Positions 52,390 through 60,563 of a stretch of 64,000 bases of DNA are shown one piece after another. A model generated the notes under the pieces. It was given only the letters and a program-made list of their open reading frames with translations, was not told the DNA's origin and searched no databases. Every line of letters starts with the position of its first letter. The stretch's first letter is position 1. Where the stretch lies: NCBI GenBank assembly GCA_036270095.1, contig DATBDE010000034.1, positions 1 through 64,000 of the forward strand, written 5' to 3'. Both the position numbers and the translations under genes were made by a program. This DNA comes from DATBDE01 sp036270095 (GTDB taxonomy: Bacteria; Actinomycetota; Thermoleophilia; Solirubrobacterales; Solirubrobacteraceae).

Positions 52390-52950
52390 CTACGCGCGCG
52401 AGACGTATGCGCCCGACCGGGTGTCCACCCGCACGCGCTCGCCCTCGTTGATGAAGAGCGGCACCTGGACCACCGCGCCGGTCTCGAGCGTCGCCGGCTT
52501 GGTCCCACCGCCGGACGCCGTGTCGCCCTTGATCCCGGGCTCGGTCTGGCTGACTTCGAGCTCGACCGCGCTGGGCACGTTGATATCGGTGGGCCGCTCG
52601 TCGATGAACAGCAGCTCGATTTCCTCACTGGGCCGGATCCAGCGCAGCGCGTCGCCAACCCCCTCCTGGGGGAGCGTGAGCTGGTCGAAGGACTGCGAGT
52701 CCATGAAGTGCGCGTCGGTGCCGTCGGCGTAGAGGTACTGCATCTTGCGCGACTCGGTGCGCACGGCCCGGAACTTCTCGCCGGCGCGGAAGGTCTTGTC
52801 GATCACGGCCCCGTCGGCGGCGCGGCGCAGCTTGGTGCGCACGAACGCCCCGCCCTTGCCGGGCTTGACGTGCTGGAACTCGAGCACCTTGAAGACGGTG
52901 CCGTCGACCTCGATGTGGTTGCCGTTCTTGAACTGGTTGGTACTCAGCAA
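52390..52950 (-). CDS. efp: Elongation factor P
   Basis: 186 residues from the TTG at 52950: LLSTNQFKNGNHIEVDGTVF, tip loop FQHVKPGKGGAFVRTKL, LMFIDERPTD-like middle (ELLFIDERPTDINVPSAVELEV) and the OB domain 3 (KGDTASGGGTKPATLETGAV). It relieves ribosome stalling at polyproline. Lysine at the loop tip is the modifiable position. The TTG gives the normal family length; the frame is open to 52986. Its first dozen codons and about 20 bp of leader recur at 55139-55205 and 57444-57513, showing that its 5' end has served as an insertion point. Confidence 0.94.
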   Translation of the reverse strand: MLSTNQFKNGNHIEVDGTVFKVLEFQHVKPGKGGAFVRTKLRRAADGAVIDKTFRAGEKFRAVRTESRKMQYLYADGTDAHFMDSQSFDQLTLPQEGVGDALRWIRPSEEIELLFIDERPTDINVPSAVELEVSQTEPGIKGDTASGGGTKPATLETGAVVQVPLFINEGERVRVDTRSGAYVSRA

Positions 52951-53032
52951 GGTTTTGCCTGCAAAACGAGGGTTTCTGGGACCCAAGAGGAGCGTTGCAA
53001 CTCTAGCCTAGTGCTGCGGTTCGCGGCAGGCC

Positions 53033-53911
53033 TCAGCTTTGGTCGGTCGTGCGCGCCGACGCAGGGTCGACCGTCGCTGCCAAGCTGCCGAGGAGCTTCA
53101 GTGCTTCCTCGGAGCGCGAGCCGGGCTCGGCGGTGTAGGTGAAGAGCGTCAGCCCGGCGTCTGCCGCGAGGTCGAGGCGGTTGTAGCTCAGGTGGAGCTC
53201 GCCAACGTCGGGATGGTGGAAGAGCTTGACGCCAGCGTTGTGGAACCGGACGTTGTGCGCGGCCCAGCGGGTGCGGAACGCCTCGCTCTGTGTTGCGAGC
53301 TCGCCGACGAGGTCTGAGAGGTCGCGGTCGTACGGGTCGCGGCCCGCGGCCGAGCGCAGAATGGCGACGGATTCGGTGGCGACGCGGTCCCAGTCGCCGT
53401 AGGACGCCTCGGCTCGCGGGTCGAGGAACACGAACCGGGCGGTGTTGAGCGGCCGCGACGGTGCTGCGTAGAGCTCGGAGAACAGCGCGCGTCCGAGCTG
53501 GTTGGCGGCGAGGATGTCGAGGCGCTCGTTGCTCACGAATGCGGCGGCGCCGGAGATGGCGTCGAGCGTCCACTGGATCTCGGGCCGGACGCCCTGCTTG
53601 GCCTGGCGCCGACGGGGTCGCGCCGGCGTCGGCTGCGCGGCGCGGGCGAGGTCGAAGAGGTGGGCACGCTCGGCGTCGTCGAGCTGGAGCGCCCGAGCCA
53701 GTGCCTCCAGCACGCTCTCGGAGACCCCGCTGATATCTCCGCGCTCCAGGCGGGTGTAGTACGGCGCGCTGACGCCGGCCAGGACGGCGACCTCCTCGCG
53801 GCGGAGTCCGGGAACGCGACGACCGCCATAGGAGGTCAGCCCGGCCTCCTCGGGCGTGATCCGCGCACGACGGGAGGTGAGGAACTCGCGGATTTCCTTT
53901 TTCGTCTCCAC
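53033..53911 (-). CDS. XRE-type regulator with MmyB-like ligand-binding domain
   Basis: 292 residues. HTH at about 25-85 (LTSYGGRRVPGLRREEVAVLAGVSAPYYTRLERGD, VLEALARALQLDDAERAHLF) and the MmyB-like C-terminal domain (ERLDILAANQLGRALF, NTARFVFLDPRA, DLVGELATQSEAFRTRWAAHNV, HPDVGELHLSYNRLDL). Such regulators often control a divergent oxidoreductase, as here. The GTG at 53911 is used because the usual family start is a few residues before REFLTSRRARI. Lies in the first inserted interval upstream of efp. Confidence 0.88.
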   Translation of the reverse strand: METKKEIREFLTSRRARITPEEAGLTSYGGRRVPGLRREEVAVLAGVSAPYYTRLERGDISGVSESVLEALARALQLDDAERAHLFDLARAAQPTPARPRRRQAKQGVRPEIQWTLDAISGAAAFVSNERLDILAANQLGRALFSELYAAPSRPLNTARFVFLDPRAEASYGDWDRVATESVAILRSAAGRDPYDRDLSDLVGELATQSEAFRTRWAAHNVRFHNAGVKLFHHPDVGELHLSYNRLDLAADAGLTLFTYTAEPGSRSEEALKLLGSLAATVDPASARTTDQS

Positions 53912-53963
53912 GCCGCTAAGCGTAGATCCGGCTCTCACCCCTTGGGGGACCCTGCCAGTACCT

Positions 53964-54011
53964 CTCTCAGCAGGGACTCTCACCTTCGCGAAATCCGCGC
54001 TTTGCTGAGAG
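53964..54011. promoter_or_regulatory. Inverted repeat CTCTCAGCA...TGCTGAGAG between regulator and reductase
   Basis: 9-bp perfect arms at 53964-53972 and 54003-54011, 30 bp apart, within the 102 bp separating the divergent genes; the right arm ends 2 bp before the reductase ATG. Likely operator for the MmyB-type regulator, possibly bringing two dimers together. Confidence 0.45.
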
Positions 54012-54013
54012 CC

Positions 54014-55000
54014 ATGAGACACACTTCGCTACGCACACTTGACGTTTCCCGCATCGGACTGGGCACGATGGCGATGTCCGGCTATTACCTCGATCCGAGC
54101 AGCAGCGACGCGGAGTCGATCCGCACGATCCGCACCATCCAGCGTGCGCTCGAGCTGGGCGTCACCCACATCGACACCGCCGAGATCTACGGCCCGTACG
54201 CGAATGAGGAACTCGTCGGCCGCGCCCTCGCGGGGCGTCGCGACGATGTGGTGGTGGCGACGAAGTTCGGCTTGGTCTCGCACTCCGGCGGAGGCCCCGG
54301 GGTCCTTGACAGCAGCCCGGCGAACATCCGGGCCGCGGTGGAGGGCTCATTGAAGCGGTTGGGTACCGACCGCATCGATCTTTACTACCAGCACCGGGTC
54401 GACCCCAACACCGCCATCGAAGAGACCGTCGGCGCGCTGGCGGCGCTGGTGGCGGAAGGAAAGGTCCTGCACATCGGCCTGTCCGAGGCCGCACCCGACA
54501 CGATCCGTCGCGCCCACGCCGTGCACCCGATCACCGCACTGCAGACCGAGTACTCACTGTGGACCCGTGATCCGGAGGCCGGGCTCCTACCGCTGCTGCG
54601 CGAGCTCGGCGTGGGCTTCGTGCCCTACTCGCCGCTCGGGCACGGCTTCCTCACCGGGACGATCCGCTCCCCCGAGGAACTGAGCGTCGACGACTGGCGC
54701 AAGACCAACCCGCGCTTCACCGAGGGCAACTTCGAGAAGAACCTCTGCATCGTCGACGAGGTCCAAGCCGTCGCCTTCGAGGTCGACGCCACACCGGCGC
54801 AGGTCGCCTTGGCGTGGCTGCTCGCGCAAGGCGACGACATCGCGCCGATCCCCGGGACCAAGCGCGTCTCCCGCGTCGAGGAGAACGCAGCCGCCGACGG
54901 CGTCGAGCTGAGCGCGCAGCAGATCCAACGGCTCAACGAACTCACCCCAGCCACCGGCGAGCGCCACGACGAGGCGAACATGTCCGTCGTCAACCGCTGA
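54014..55000 (+). CDS. Aldo/keto reductase
   Basis: 328 residues, TIM barrel. Catalytic set: aspartate and tyrosine in HIDTAEIYGPYANEELVGRAL, lysine in VVVATKFG, histidine in LYYQHRVDP; NADP-binding C-terminal loop IPGTKRVSRVEENAAA. NADPH-dependent carbonyl reduction, substrate unknown, closest to the AKR13-like bacterial group. The ATG at 54014 begins the standard N-terminus (RTLDVSRIGLGTMAMSG); the open frame upstream is a shadow of the regulator. Presumably controlled by the divergent MmyB-type regulator. Confidence 0.9.
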   Translation: MRHTSLRTLDVSRIGLGTMAMSGYYLDPSSSDAESIRTIRTIQRALELGVTHIDTAEIYGPYANEELVGRALAGRRDDVVVATKFGLVSHSGGGPGVLDSSPANIRAAVEGSLKRLGTDRIDLYYQHRVDPNTAIEETVGALAALVAEGKVLHIGLSEAAPDTIRRAHAVHPITALQTEYSLWTRDPEAGLLPLLRELGVGFVPYSPLGHGFLTGTIRSPEELSVDDWRKTNPRFTEGNFEKNLCIVDEVQAVAFEVDATPAQVALAWLLAQGDDIAPIPGTKRVSRVEENAAADGVELSAQQIQRLNELTPATGERHDEANMSVVNR

Positions 55001-55134
55001 CCACGTCGTGGGGTAGCGCGGCCATGCCCACTCCGACATGCCGGCGAATGACTGAGAACGCGGTGCGACAACCCTGGGTGCCTTCCTGAAGCGTCCTGCC
55101 CGGAGCGCTCCCGCCGCGGCCGGATCCAGCTCGT

Positions 55135-55205
55135 ACGGTCAGCCGCCGTTCTTGAACTGGTTCGTGCTTAGCGCGGTTTTTGCCTGTAAATCGACGATTT
55201 CAAGC
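55135..55205 (-). repeat. efp 5'-end remnant, copy 2
   Basis: On the minus strand the efp leader and first codons recur (LQAKTALSTNQFKNG), then GGC TGA. The 18 bases gccgttcttgaactggtt (plus strand) are identical to efp; the remainder differs at silent positions. The 16 bp acggtcagccgccgtt at 55135-55150, which contain the stop, are identical to copy 3 and absent from efp itself. Same orientation as efp. Confidence 0.8.
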
Positions 55206-55325
55206 TGCGCTGAACGTCGTAGCACGGACACAGGCAAGTGGCAGCGGACGCGGGACCTGGAGGTCGCCGGCCGGTCCGGCCGCCGCACGCAGACTTCGAC
55301 TTTCGTGGTCTCCGAAGGGGGTTCC

Positions 55326-55424
55326 GGTGTCAGCCTTGCCGAGCTGATCGCGGCTCTGTCGCTGAGCATCGACTTGGGGCTCGGTCAACCGATGGAGCAC
55401 GTGCTACGGGCCTCCGTCTCAAGC
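55326..55424 (+). pseudogene. N-terminal fragment of an HD-domain regulator
   Basis: Reads SLAELIAALSLSIDLGLGQPMEHVLRAS, which matches the beginning of actinobacterial HD-domain/LuxR proteins (xLAELxAALSLAxDLGxGQPxEHxLR). It stops being recognisable right after this, 12 bp before the end of the oppositely oriented peptidase gene. There is no proper start codon, so this is a gene scrap inside the second inserted interval. Confidence 0.55.
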
Positions 55425-55435
55425 GGTGATGCAGC

Positions 55436-56944
55436 TCAGGCGCCGAACGGCTTCTCGTCCTGTCCGCATCTGGTCCCCTTGGGCGGAAGGAGCCCGCTGA
55501 CGAAATAGCGAGCCTCATATCGCTTTACGCAGGCACTCGGATTGAGCAGCGCCGTGTGGCCGTAGCCGTCCATCGTGAGCAGGCGTGCCCGACCTAGCGT
55601 CCGCGACATCGTGACCGCTCCCCGTAGGGGGGTGGCAGGGTCGAAGGTATTGCCGATCACCAGCACCGAGTTGGCGGTGCGAAGATTCCACGGCCCGCGG
55701 TAGCGGTTGGCGCTTCGCACCGGCCAGGTGGAGCAGGGCTCATAGTCCCAGGCCCAAAACGGCCCGACCACCCCGGAGCGCTCTTGCGCGAAGGCGTCGA
55801 TCGCCGGGAAGGCGCTGGCCGGCGGGGAGGGAACCTCGCCGCAGGCGATCGCCATCTCCTGCTCCTCGCCGCGGCCGGCCGGCGGGGGGAAGGCCGCCGG
55901 CCCCTGCGCCCACAGCTTCTGCAGGTCGATCGCTTGAAGCTTCCAGTTGGCCAGCACATAGAGAGCCCGGCTCGTTCCCGAGATCGCGTGCGCGTATGTC
56001 GTTTGGCCGGCCGTCAGGTCCACGGGCAGCCGCGCCAGCAGCTCGGAGAACTTCTGTCGCGTCGCCTCGGGGCTCCCGGCGGAGAACACACAGTGCGCGG
56101 TATCCGTGCTCCCGCACAGGTCGAGAAAGGCATCGAGCGTTTTGGCCGTTTCGACGTCCGATTTCAAGCGCAACCCGCCGGGGAGGAAGAGGCCGCCGTT
56201 CTCTCGGAGCTGCGGTTGCGACCAGGCGATCGGGTCGACAACGCCGTCGAGTGCCATGGCCCGAACCCGACCGGGGAACATGTTCGCGTAGACGGCGCCG
56301 ACAATCGTCCCGTAGGACGTGCCGACGTAGTTCATCTTGCGCTCGCCCGCTCGCTGGCGCATCAGATCGAGATCGCGGACGGTGTCAACCGTGGACACGT
56401 GCGTGAGCAGGCGCCCGTTGCGACGTTTGCAGCGCTCCCCGAAGCGACGGTAGTGGTCGATCCAGGTCGTCATCTGGCCCGGGCCAACGGGAAAGCCGTC
56501 GGCGTTCCTCGTCGGCGATCCGGCGAAGAAGCGGTCCTCGGCGGCTTGGCTGGCAAAGCACTGCACCGCGGTGCTCTCGCCCACTCCACGCGGGTCCCAG
56601 CTGACGATGTCAAAGCGCGCCTGCACTTCAGCCGGGAAGCCATCGAAGGCGCCGGCGGGCAGGAACTCTGTGCCCGGCACGCCCGGCCCACCGGGCTCGT
56701 AGAAGAGCGTGCCTATCCGCCGCCCCGGATCGCTCGCGCGGTGGCGAATCAGGGCGAGCTTGATATCGCCGCCGCGCGGACGCTGGTAGTCGAGCGGCAC
56801 GCGGATCGTGGCGCACTGAAAACCCCGTTGGGCAGACTCGGCGCACTTGTGCCATGGGATCGCCGGCGCGGCTGCCGCGGTCCCGGAGAACGACAGCACG
56901 AGGAAGACCCCACCTGCGACCAGCGCACCGATCAGGCGTCGCAC
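55436..56944 (-). CDS. Secreted alpha/beta hydrolase, tripeptidyl-peptidase (TAP) type
   Basis: 502 residues. Signal peptide LIGALVAGGVFLVLSFSGTAAA. N-terminal WHKCAESAQRGFQCATIRVPLDY is the family opening. GGPGVPG oxyanion loop, SWDPRGVGES, nucleophile elbow NYVGTSYGTIVGA, helical cap, acid in IGNTFDPATPLRGA and histidine in DGYGHTALL, followed by the TAP-like C-terminal domain with a cysteine pair. It probably releases peptides or small acyl groups outside the cell, as Streptomyces TAP and related resistance or processing hydrolases do. Lies in the second inserted interval upstream of efp. Confidence 0.87.
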   Translation of the reverse strand: MRRLIGALVAGGVFLVLSFSGTAAAAPAIPWHKCAESAQRGFQCATIRVPLDYQRPRGGDIKLALIRHRASDPGRRIGTLFYEPGGPGVPGTEFLPAGAFDGFPAEVQARFDIVSWDPRGVGESTAVQCFASQAAEDRFFAGSPTRNADGFPVGPGQMTTWIDHYRRFGERCKRRNGRLLTHVSTVDTVRDLDLMRQRAGERKMNYVGTSYGTIVGAVYANMFPGRVRAMALDGVVDPIAWSQPQLRENGGLFLPGGLRLKSDVETAKTLDAFLDLCGSTDTAHCVFSAGSPEATRQKFSELLARLPVDLTAGQTTYAHAISGTSRALYVLANWKLQAIDLQKLWAQGPAAFPPPAGRGEEQEMAIACGEVPSPPASAFPAIDAFAQERSGVVGPFWAWDYEPCSTWPVRSANRYRGPWNLRTANSVLVIGNTFDPATPLRGAVTMSRTLGRARLLTMDGYGHTALLNPSACVKRYEARYFVSGLLPPKGTRCGQDEKPFGA

Positions 56945-57096
56945 GGAGGCGCCTCCACATGAGGGGCGGCGACACGGTCGCTGGGGTCGAAGGGCAGCAT
57001 CACGCGCTGCGCGACGATCAGTCCGACGTCAGCAGCGAGTGCCATCGGACCCGCGAGCCGCATAAACGGTGACCGCAACATCTCATCCCCTCGAAT

Positions 57097-57402
57097 GTGC
57101 CGCACGTCGGCTCTACGGCTGGTCGCGAGTGGCCGCACGTCGGCTGTTGCGGCAGACGGACCGTACAGGAACATCGAGCGGCTGCGTTTTTCACGCTTGC
57201 CGGAGATGTCGCCCGAGACTTCGCAGCGTGGCTTCACCGCGACGCAAGGCTGCGCCGGCGAGCCGCGGCAGCGCTCGGGCTAACGCTCGAAGATCTGGAC
57301 GCCCGCGGCCCCGAACTGACTCGAGCCGCCCAAGGGTGGCCTGGGACGATCACCGGTCCCGCGGAAGTTGCCAACGCGCTCATACACGGCGCTCGGCGGT
57401 AG
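57097..57402 (+). CDS. Hypothetical protein in the second inserted interval
   Basis: 101 residues at most. The last 70 look protein-like (FFTLAGDVARDFAAWLHRDARL, AAALGLTLEDLDARGPELTRAAQG, ITGPAEVANALIHGARR), while the first 30 (MPHVGSTAGREWPHV, cysteine/arginine-rich) look non-coding, so the true start is probably later. No family recognised. The coding likelihood rests only on composition and a clean helical pattern. It ends 38 bp before efp remnant copy 3. Confidence 0.35.
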   Translation: MPHVGSTAGREWPHVGCCGRRTVQEHRAAAFFTLAGDVARDFAAWLHRDARLRRRAAAALGLTLEDLDARGPELTRAAQGWPGTITGPAEVANALIHGARR

Positions 57403-57439
57403 GCCACACGGCCAGTCGCTGGCTCTGCCACCGCTCAGG

Positions 57440-57513
57440 ACGGTCAGCCGCCGTTTCTGAACTGGTTGGTGCTGAGCACGTTCTGCCTGTAAATCAGCGG
57501 TTTCTGCCTGCGC
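57440..57513 (-). repeat. efp 5'-end remnant, copy 3
   Basis: Minus strand reads YRQNVLSTNQFRNG followed by GGC TGA, again the efp start. The 16 bp acggtcagccgccgtt (57440-57455) match copy 2 exactly. Leader similarity to efp continues to about 57513 (ggtttctg is shared with efp). Codons differ silently from both other copies (Lys to Arg at one position), so it is an older or foreign version. Confidence 0.8.
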
Positions 57514-57558
57514 GCCCGGCACAAAGCCCAGTAGCGCCCCCGCCTGTAGAGTTGCGGC

Positions 57559-59451
57559 GTGGAGCTCACGTCGCGCCGTGCGTTCCTCCAGCGGAGCTCC
57601 GCCGCCGCGGCACTCGTGGCGCTGCCGAGCCTGGTGACGGCCGGCTGTGGCGGCGACGACGATGACCGGATCGCCCGTGTCGCGATCCATCCGGCGCTTG
57701 GGATCGGCCGAGTGGGAAACAGCCCCGACGCCATGTACTTCGGGCCGGAGGTGCCTGGAGCGCTGCCGCGCGCACCGCGCGGATTCAAGGACGCCGATGG
57801 CGCCATGGCGCGTCAGGCAGCGCGCTTTCGCATCTATGGCCTCGACGCGTCCGGCCATCCAGTGCGCGAGCTCACCGCGCACGACGCCGACATCACATGG
57901 CGGGTGACGGTCGCCAACGCCAAGCCGGCGTGGTACGCGTTCAGCACCGCATTCGACATACCCGACGCCCAGCCATCGGCGCGCCGCAACGACAGCTTCC
58001 GCGGTGCGCAACGCTCGGGGCTGTTCATCGTGCCCGGCGAGCGCACCGTCCGAGGGGCCGGCGCGCGCCCCCTCGCGCTGGACGGCGGCGCGTTTCTCGG
58101 CCAGCCCGTGTCGCTCGGCGAGGCGTTGACCGACGGCGGCGGCCGCCTCGTGGTCCTCCCCGGCAACGGAGCGGCGTACCGCCATGGTCACGCGAGCCTC
58201 ACGTCCTACGCGGGAAACGACGGCTGGGCCGACGACGTGTGCGACGGCCTCATCCGCGCGACGGTGCGTCTCGGGGGCCGGCGCCTGGAGGCCGACCCCG
58301 CATGGGTGATCACGACACCGCCGAACTACGCCCCCGCAATGGCGACCGGCCTCGTCACGCTCTACGACGTCGCACGGTCGATGTTCGTGCAGAGCGGCGC
58401 GCTGGACGCACCACCCGTGAGCTTCGCCGAGGACATCCTGCCGCTGTTCGCGCGCCTGTCCGACATGCAGTGGGTCAGCGAGGGCTATTTCGAAGGCGAG
58501 GGCTTCGGGAGCGGGCACGACTGGCTCGCGCCGGCGACGGTCGAGCGGCTGGCCGACGCCTCGCCGCGCGCTGCGGCGTACCGGCGCAGCGTGTTCGAGC
58601 AGTTCCGAGATCCATCGTTCACCGAAGCCCAGCCCAACGCCATTCCCGACCTCTACGGCGACCACGTCGCCATCCCCGCTCGGAGCAACCGCCAGTGGCT
58701 CGCGGTGACGCAACTGCAGTACACGCAGCTCGGCGCCTGGGCCGAAGGGCGCTTCGACGACGACCGCGGCCGCGTCGCTCGCCGCCCGCCCCGGCTCGAG
58801 GAGCTGCCGGTCGCGGAGCAGCCGCACGCACTCGACCGCGCCGCGCTCGAGTCCGTTCTGGGCGGAGCGTTTCACCCCGGCCTCGAGGCGCCCTGGATCC
58901 TGCGGCGGCGCTCGACATGGGACCGGCCGTGGCGGCTGCGGGTCGACTCGGCCAACGTCGACGAGCGCGACTGGGGCCCAGAGCTCACCCAGGAGCAGGT
59001 CCTCGCGCCGGACGGGCCTGTGCAGGGGCTGTCGCCCGGAGCGATCACGCGCTGGCTGGGCGTGCCCTGGCACGGCGACGCGTCAAGCTGCCGGAGCGGG
59101 TACCAGGCCAGCATCTCGACGGTGCTTCCCGCCTTCTGGGTGGCGCGCGTGCCGGTCCAAGTGCTGAGCGAGGACGACTACCGCGTCGTCATGGACCGCA
59201 CGCGACCGCGCGCCGAGCGCGAAGCCGCGTTCCAGCGCCGGCGGGGGTGGGAGCGGTTCATCGCCCGCAAGACCCGCCCACCCACGCTGCGGCTGATGGT
59301 CGAAGACTGGCCGCGGATGGGAATGGTGACCGAGCGCCCGGGGCCCGGCGATGCCGGGTTTCCGACGACGTTCAAGGTCGAGTCCTACGTGGGGTTCCCC
59401 AATGAGCCGCAGCACGACTACGGCGCCGACCAATGGTTCCCGGGCGCATGA
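57559..59451 (+). CDS. LodA/GoxA-like quinoprotein oxidase with Tat signal
   Basis: 630 residues. Tat-type signal SRRAFLQRSSAAAALVALPSL. LodA-family segments: IHPALGIGRVGNSPDAMYFGPEVPG, WADDVCDGLIRATV, MQWVSEGYFEGEGFGSGHDW and RWLGVPWHGDASSCRSGYQAS. In characterised members a cysteine in this last segment is crosslinked to a tryptophan to form the CTQ cofactor that oxidises amino acid amino groups. Here C511 fits, and W584 (VEDWPRMG) is the best partner candidate. Products would be an aldehyde or keto acid, ammonia and H2O2, outside the membrane if Tat-exported. GTG start with TAGAGT 7 bp ahead (leaderless). LodB overlaps its stop. Confidence 0.85.
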   Translation: MELTSRRAFLQRSSAAAALVALPSLVTAGCGGDDDDRIARVAIHPALGIGRVGNSPDAMYFGPEVPGALPRAPRGFKDADGAMARQAARFRIYGLDASGHPVRELTAHDADITWRVTVANAKPAWYAFSTAFDIPDAQPSARRNDSFRGAQRSGLFIVPGERTVRGAGARPLALDGGAFLGQPVSLGEALTDGGGRLVVLPGNGAAYRHGHASLTSYAGNDGWADDVCDGLIRATVRLGGRRLEADPAWVITTPPNYAPAMATGLVTLYDVARSMFVQSGALDAPPVSFAEDILPLFARLSDMQWVSEGYFEGEGFGSGHDWLAPATVERLADASPRAAAYRRSVFEQFRDPSFTEAQPNAIPDLYGDHVAIPARSNRQWLAVTQLQYTQLGAWAEGRFDDDRGRVARRPPRLEELPVAEQPHALDRAALESVLGGAFHPGLEAPWILRRRSTWDRPWRLRVDSANVDERDWGPELTQEQVLAPDGPVQGLSPGAITRWLGVPWHGDASSCRSGYQASISTVLPAFWVARVPVQVLSEDDYRVVMDRTRPRAEREAAFQRRRGWERFIARKTRPPTLRLMVEDWPRMGMVTERPGPGDAGFPTTFKVESYVGFPNEPQHDYGADQWFPGA

Positions 59452-60563
59452 CCTCCGCCGACGACGTCCTGGTCGTGGGCGGCGGGCCGGCGGGGGCGGC
59501 GGCCGCGGTGGCCGCGCACCGCCGCGGAGCTTCGGTGACGCTCGTCGCCGCCTCGGCGACGCACGGCGCCCGACGGGGTGAGAGCCTGCCGCCTGGGGGC
59601 GAGCGCGTCGTCACCGACGTCTTCGGGACCGGCGCGTTCTGCGCGGACCGCCACCGGCCGTCGTACGGGATCAGCAGCGCCTGGGGCAGCAATCGGCTCG
59701 ACGAGGACGACTTCGTGCTCCACCCGCTCGGACACGGCTGGCACCTCGACCGCACCGCGTTCGACCGCGGCCTGCTTGACGCCGCACGCGAGCGCGGCGT
59801 GCGCGTGCTCGACGACATTCGCGTCCGGCGGGCGACCAGGAGCGGCGACGTGTGGACGCTCGTTCGGGACGGCGCCCCCGCGGCGCGTGGACGCGTCATC
59901 GTCGATGCGACCGGGCGGACGGCGGCCGTCGCCCGGGCGCAGGGCGCGCGCCGCCACCGCGTCGATCGCCTCGTCGCGGTGGTGTGGGAGCTCGCGGGCC
60001 CCGGTGTCCGCGGCCGCGACGGGACGACCTTGGTCGAAGCGACACCAGAGGGGTGGTGGTACACGGCACCAGCGCCGCGGCAGCATCGGCTTGCCGCCTT
60101 CCTGACCGACGCGGACCTGCTCCCACCACGCGCTGAGCGCTGGGAGGCGCTCAGGCCGCCGCCGCACGTGCGAGCGGCGCTGGGCGGCCGGCGGCGGGTC
60201 GCGCCGCCACGCGCCACGGACGCGTCCGTCGCCCATCTTGACCACGTGGCCGGGCCCGGGTGGCTGGCCACCGGCGACGCCGTGGCGTCGTTCGACCCGC
60301 TGTCGTCGCAGGGGGTCGTGACCGCGGTCGCCCTTGGCCGCGCGGCGGGCGAGGCGGCCACAGCGCCGGGCGAGGCCTACGAATACGCTGCGGCGGTCGA
60401 GCGCGTGGTCGCGGATCACCTCGCCGACCGGCTCGCGTACTACTCGGTCGAGGCCCGCTTCCCGACCAGCCCCTTCTGGGCCCGCCGCCGCCAGCTCCCG
60501 GGCCTGACCATCAAGCGGGGCTCGGCTCCGGCAGCTGGCCGATCTGTGCCAACAGGCTCATGA
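59448..60563 (+). CDS. LodB-like FAD-dependent protein (quinone cofactor maturation)
   Basis: 371 residues. FAD-binding VLVVGGGPAGAAAAVAAHRRGA, RRGESLPPGGERV, DATGRTAAVARAQGARR, and the second FAD motif ATGDAVASFDPLSSQGVVTAVALG, as in LodB and flavin halogenases. LodB-type proteins hydroxylate the tryptophan precursor of CTQ in the partner LodA-like protein in the cytoplasm before export. The ATG at 59448 overlaps the LodA stop (ATGA), so synthesis is coupled. Its last 53 bp overlap the end of the convergent SnoaL gene. Confidence 0.85.
   Translation: MTSADDVLVVGGGPAGAAAAVAAHRRGASVTLVAASATHGARRGESLPPGGERVVTDVFGTGAFCADRHRPSYGISSAWGSNRLDEDDFVLHPLGHGWHLDRTAFDRGLLDAARERGVRVLDDIRVRRATRSGDVWTLVRDGAPAARGRVIVDATGRTAAVARAQGARRHRVDRLVAVVWELAGPGVRGRDGTTLVEATPEGWWYTAPAPRQHRLAAFLTDADLLPPRAERWEALRPPPHVRAALGGRRRVAPPRATDASVAHLDHVAGPGWLATGDAVASFDPLSSQGVVTAVALGRAAGEAATAPGEAYEYAAAVERVVADHLADRLAYYSVEARFPTSPFWARRRQLPGLTIKRGSAPAAGRSVPTGS

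Noticed and set aside
52905..57560. efp remnants as integron attC sites
   Set aside because: The repeats are not imperfect palindromes with R/L boxes; they carry readable efp codons, and no integron integrase is present.
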